12,726 nucleotides of DNA from Knufia peltigerae. Taxonomy: Eukaryota > Ascomycota > Eurotiomycetes > Chaetothyriales > Trichomeriaceae. The translations under genes and the position numbers were made by a program. Positions 12,603 through 12,726 of this stretch are shown here, piece after piece. Location of the stretch: NCBI GenBank assembly GCA_030247855.1, contig JAPDRN010000267.1, positions 1 to 12,726 on the forward strand, in the 5' to 3' direction. Under the pieces are notes generated by a model. It was not told the origin of the DNA and did no database searches. It worked only from the letters and a program-made list of their open reading frames with translations. Numbering within the stretch: position 1 is the stretch's first letter; each line of letters opens with the position of its first letter.

Positions 12603-12726
12603 CTATAAATACTTTAATCTTTAATTTATTGCTTTATAATAAATTAATTTATTAGTTATATATATATAGATGAATAAAGGATTCGAACCAATATAATTGT
12701 GGCCGTAACACAATATTTTTCCATTA
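12544..12726. repeat. Large palindrome: perfect 59-bp inverted repeat with 65-base centre
   Basis: 12668-12726 is the exact reverse complement of 12544-12602, with no mismatch in 59 bases. The window ends inside the right arm, so the repeat may continue. The 65-base centre (12603-12667) has its own hairpin, TAATTTATT/AATAAATTA (12622-12630, 12638-12646), whose midpoint is within one base of the midpoint of the whole palindrome. Possible meanings are a boundary of a large inverted repeat, a folded end of a linear mtDNA, or an assembly artefact. Confidence 0.9.
12668..12726 (-). tRNA. trnR: Inverted, partial copy of tRNA-Arg(ACG)
   Basis: On the minus strand this reads the same 59 bases as the + strand tRNA, from the D loop to the discriminator. 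The first 12 bases (5' acceptor strand and start of the D arm) would lie beyond the window. Whether it is a full gene therefore cannot be told. If it is, it would be the only minus-strand gene seen here. Confidence 0.75.

Overview
This window is part of a fungal mitochondrial genome, most like that of an ascomycete. It is very A+T rich. All eight protein genes and 26 of the 27 RNA genes lie on the + strand; the exception is an inverted, partial second copy of trnR(ACG) at the right edge. TGA is read as tryptophan throughout: it falls at conserved Trp positions in cox1, cox3, atp6 and nad4, and a tRNA-Trp(TCA) is encoded, so translation table 4 applies. The gene order is the main evidence for ascomycete affinity: rnl is followed by a T-E-M-V-H-N-M-L-A-F-L-Q-C tRNA run, then cox1, atp8-atp6-rns-nad6, a second tRNA block (K-Y-R-M-P-G-D-S-W-I-S), nad4, cox3 and atp9. 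The two tRNA clusters resemble, with rearrangements, the blocks flanking rnl and rns in filamentous ascomycetes. Complex I genes (nad4, nad6) exclude Saccharomyces-type and Schizosaccharomyces-type mitochondria. I cannot name the species.

Layout: 1-284 is the 3' end of the large rRNA, starting at an XbaI site. 322-1887 holds 13 tRNAs. 2083-4730 is cox1, with one group I intron (2983-4031) carrying an in-frame LAGLIDADG protein. 4957-6013 is atp8 and atp6. 6322-7785 is the small rRNA, with a tRNA-like relic just downstream. 8071-8643 is nad6. 8669-9797 holds 11 tRNAs. 9884-12503 is nad4, cox3 and atp9. 12532-12602 is trnR(ACG). The last 59 bases are a perfect reverse complement of most of that tRNA, so the window ends in a large palindrome.

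The proteins are core subunits of respiratory complexes I (Nad4, Nad6) and IV (Cox1, Cox3) and of ATP synthase (Atp6, Atp8, Atp9). The 25 intact tRNAs cover all 20 amino acids. The transcripts are probably polycistronic and cut at tRNAs, in line with the tight tRNA punctuation, and a repeated A+T-only double-hairpin sequence follows trnM, cox1 and atp8.

Most worth a second look: the palindromic trnR at the right edge; the dispersed double-hairpin element, one copy of which supplies the cox1 stop codon; forced TTG starts in atp8, cox3 and nad6; a LAGLIDADG protein lacking the catalytic acid in both motifs; a tRNA-like relic after rns; and a tRNA-Thr that has lost both partners of the D-loop/T-loop contact.
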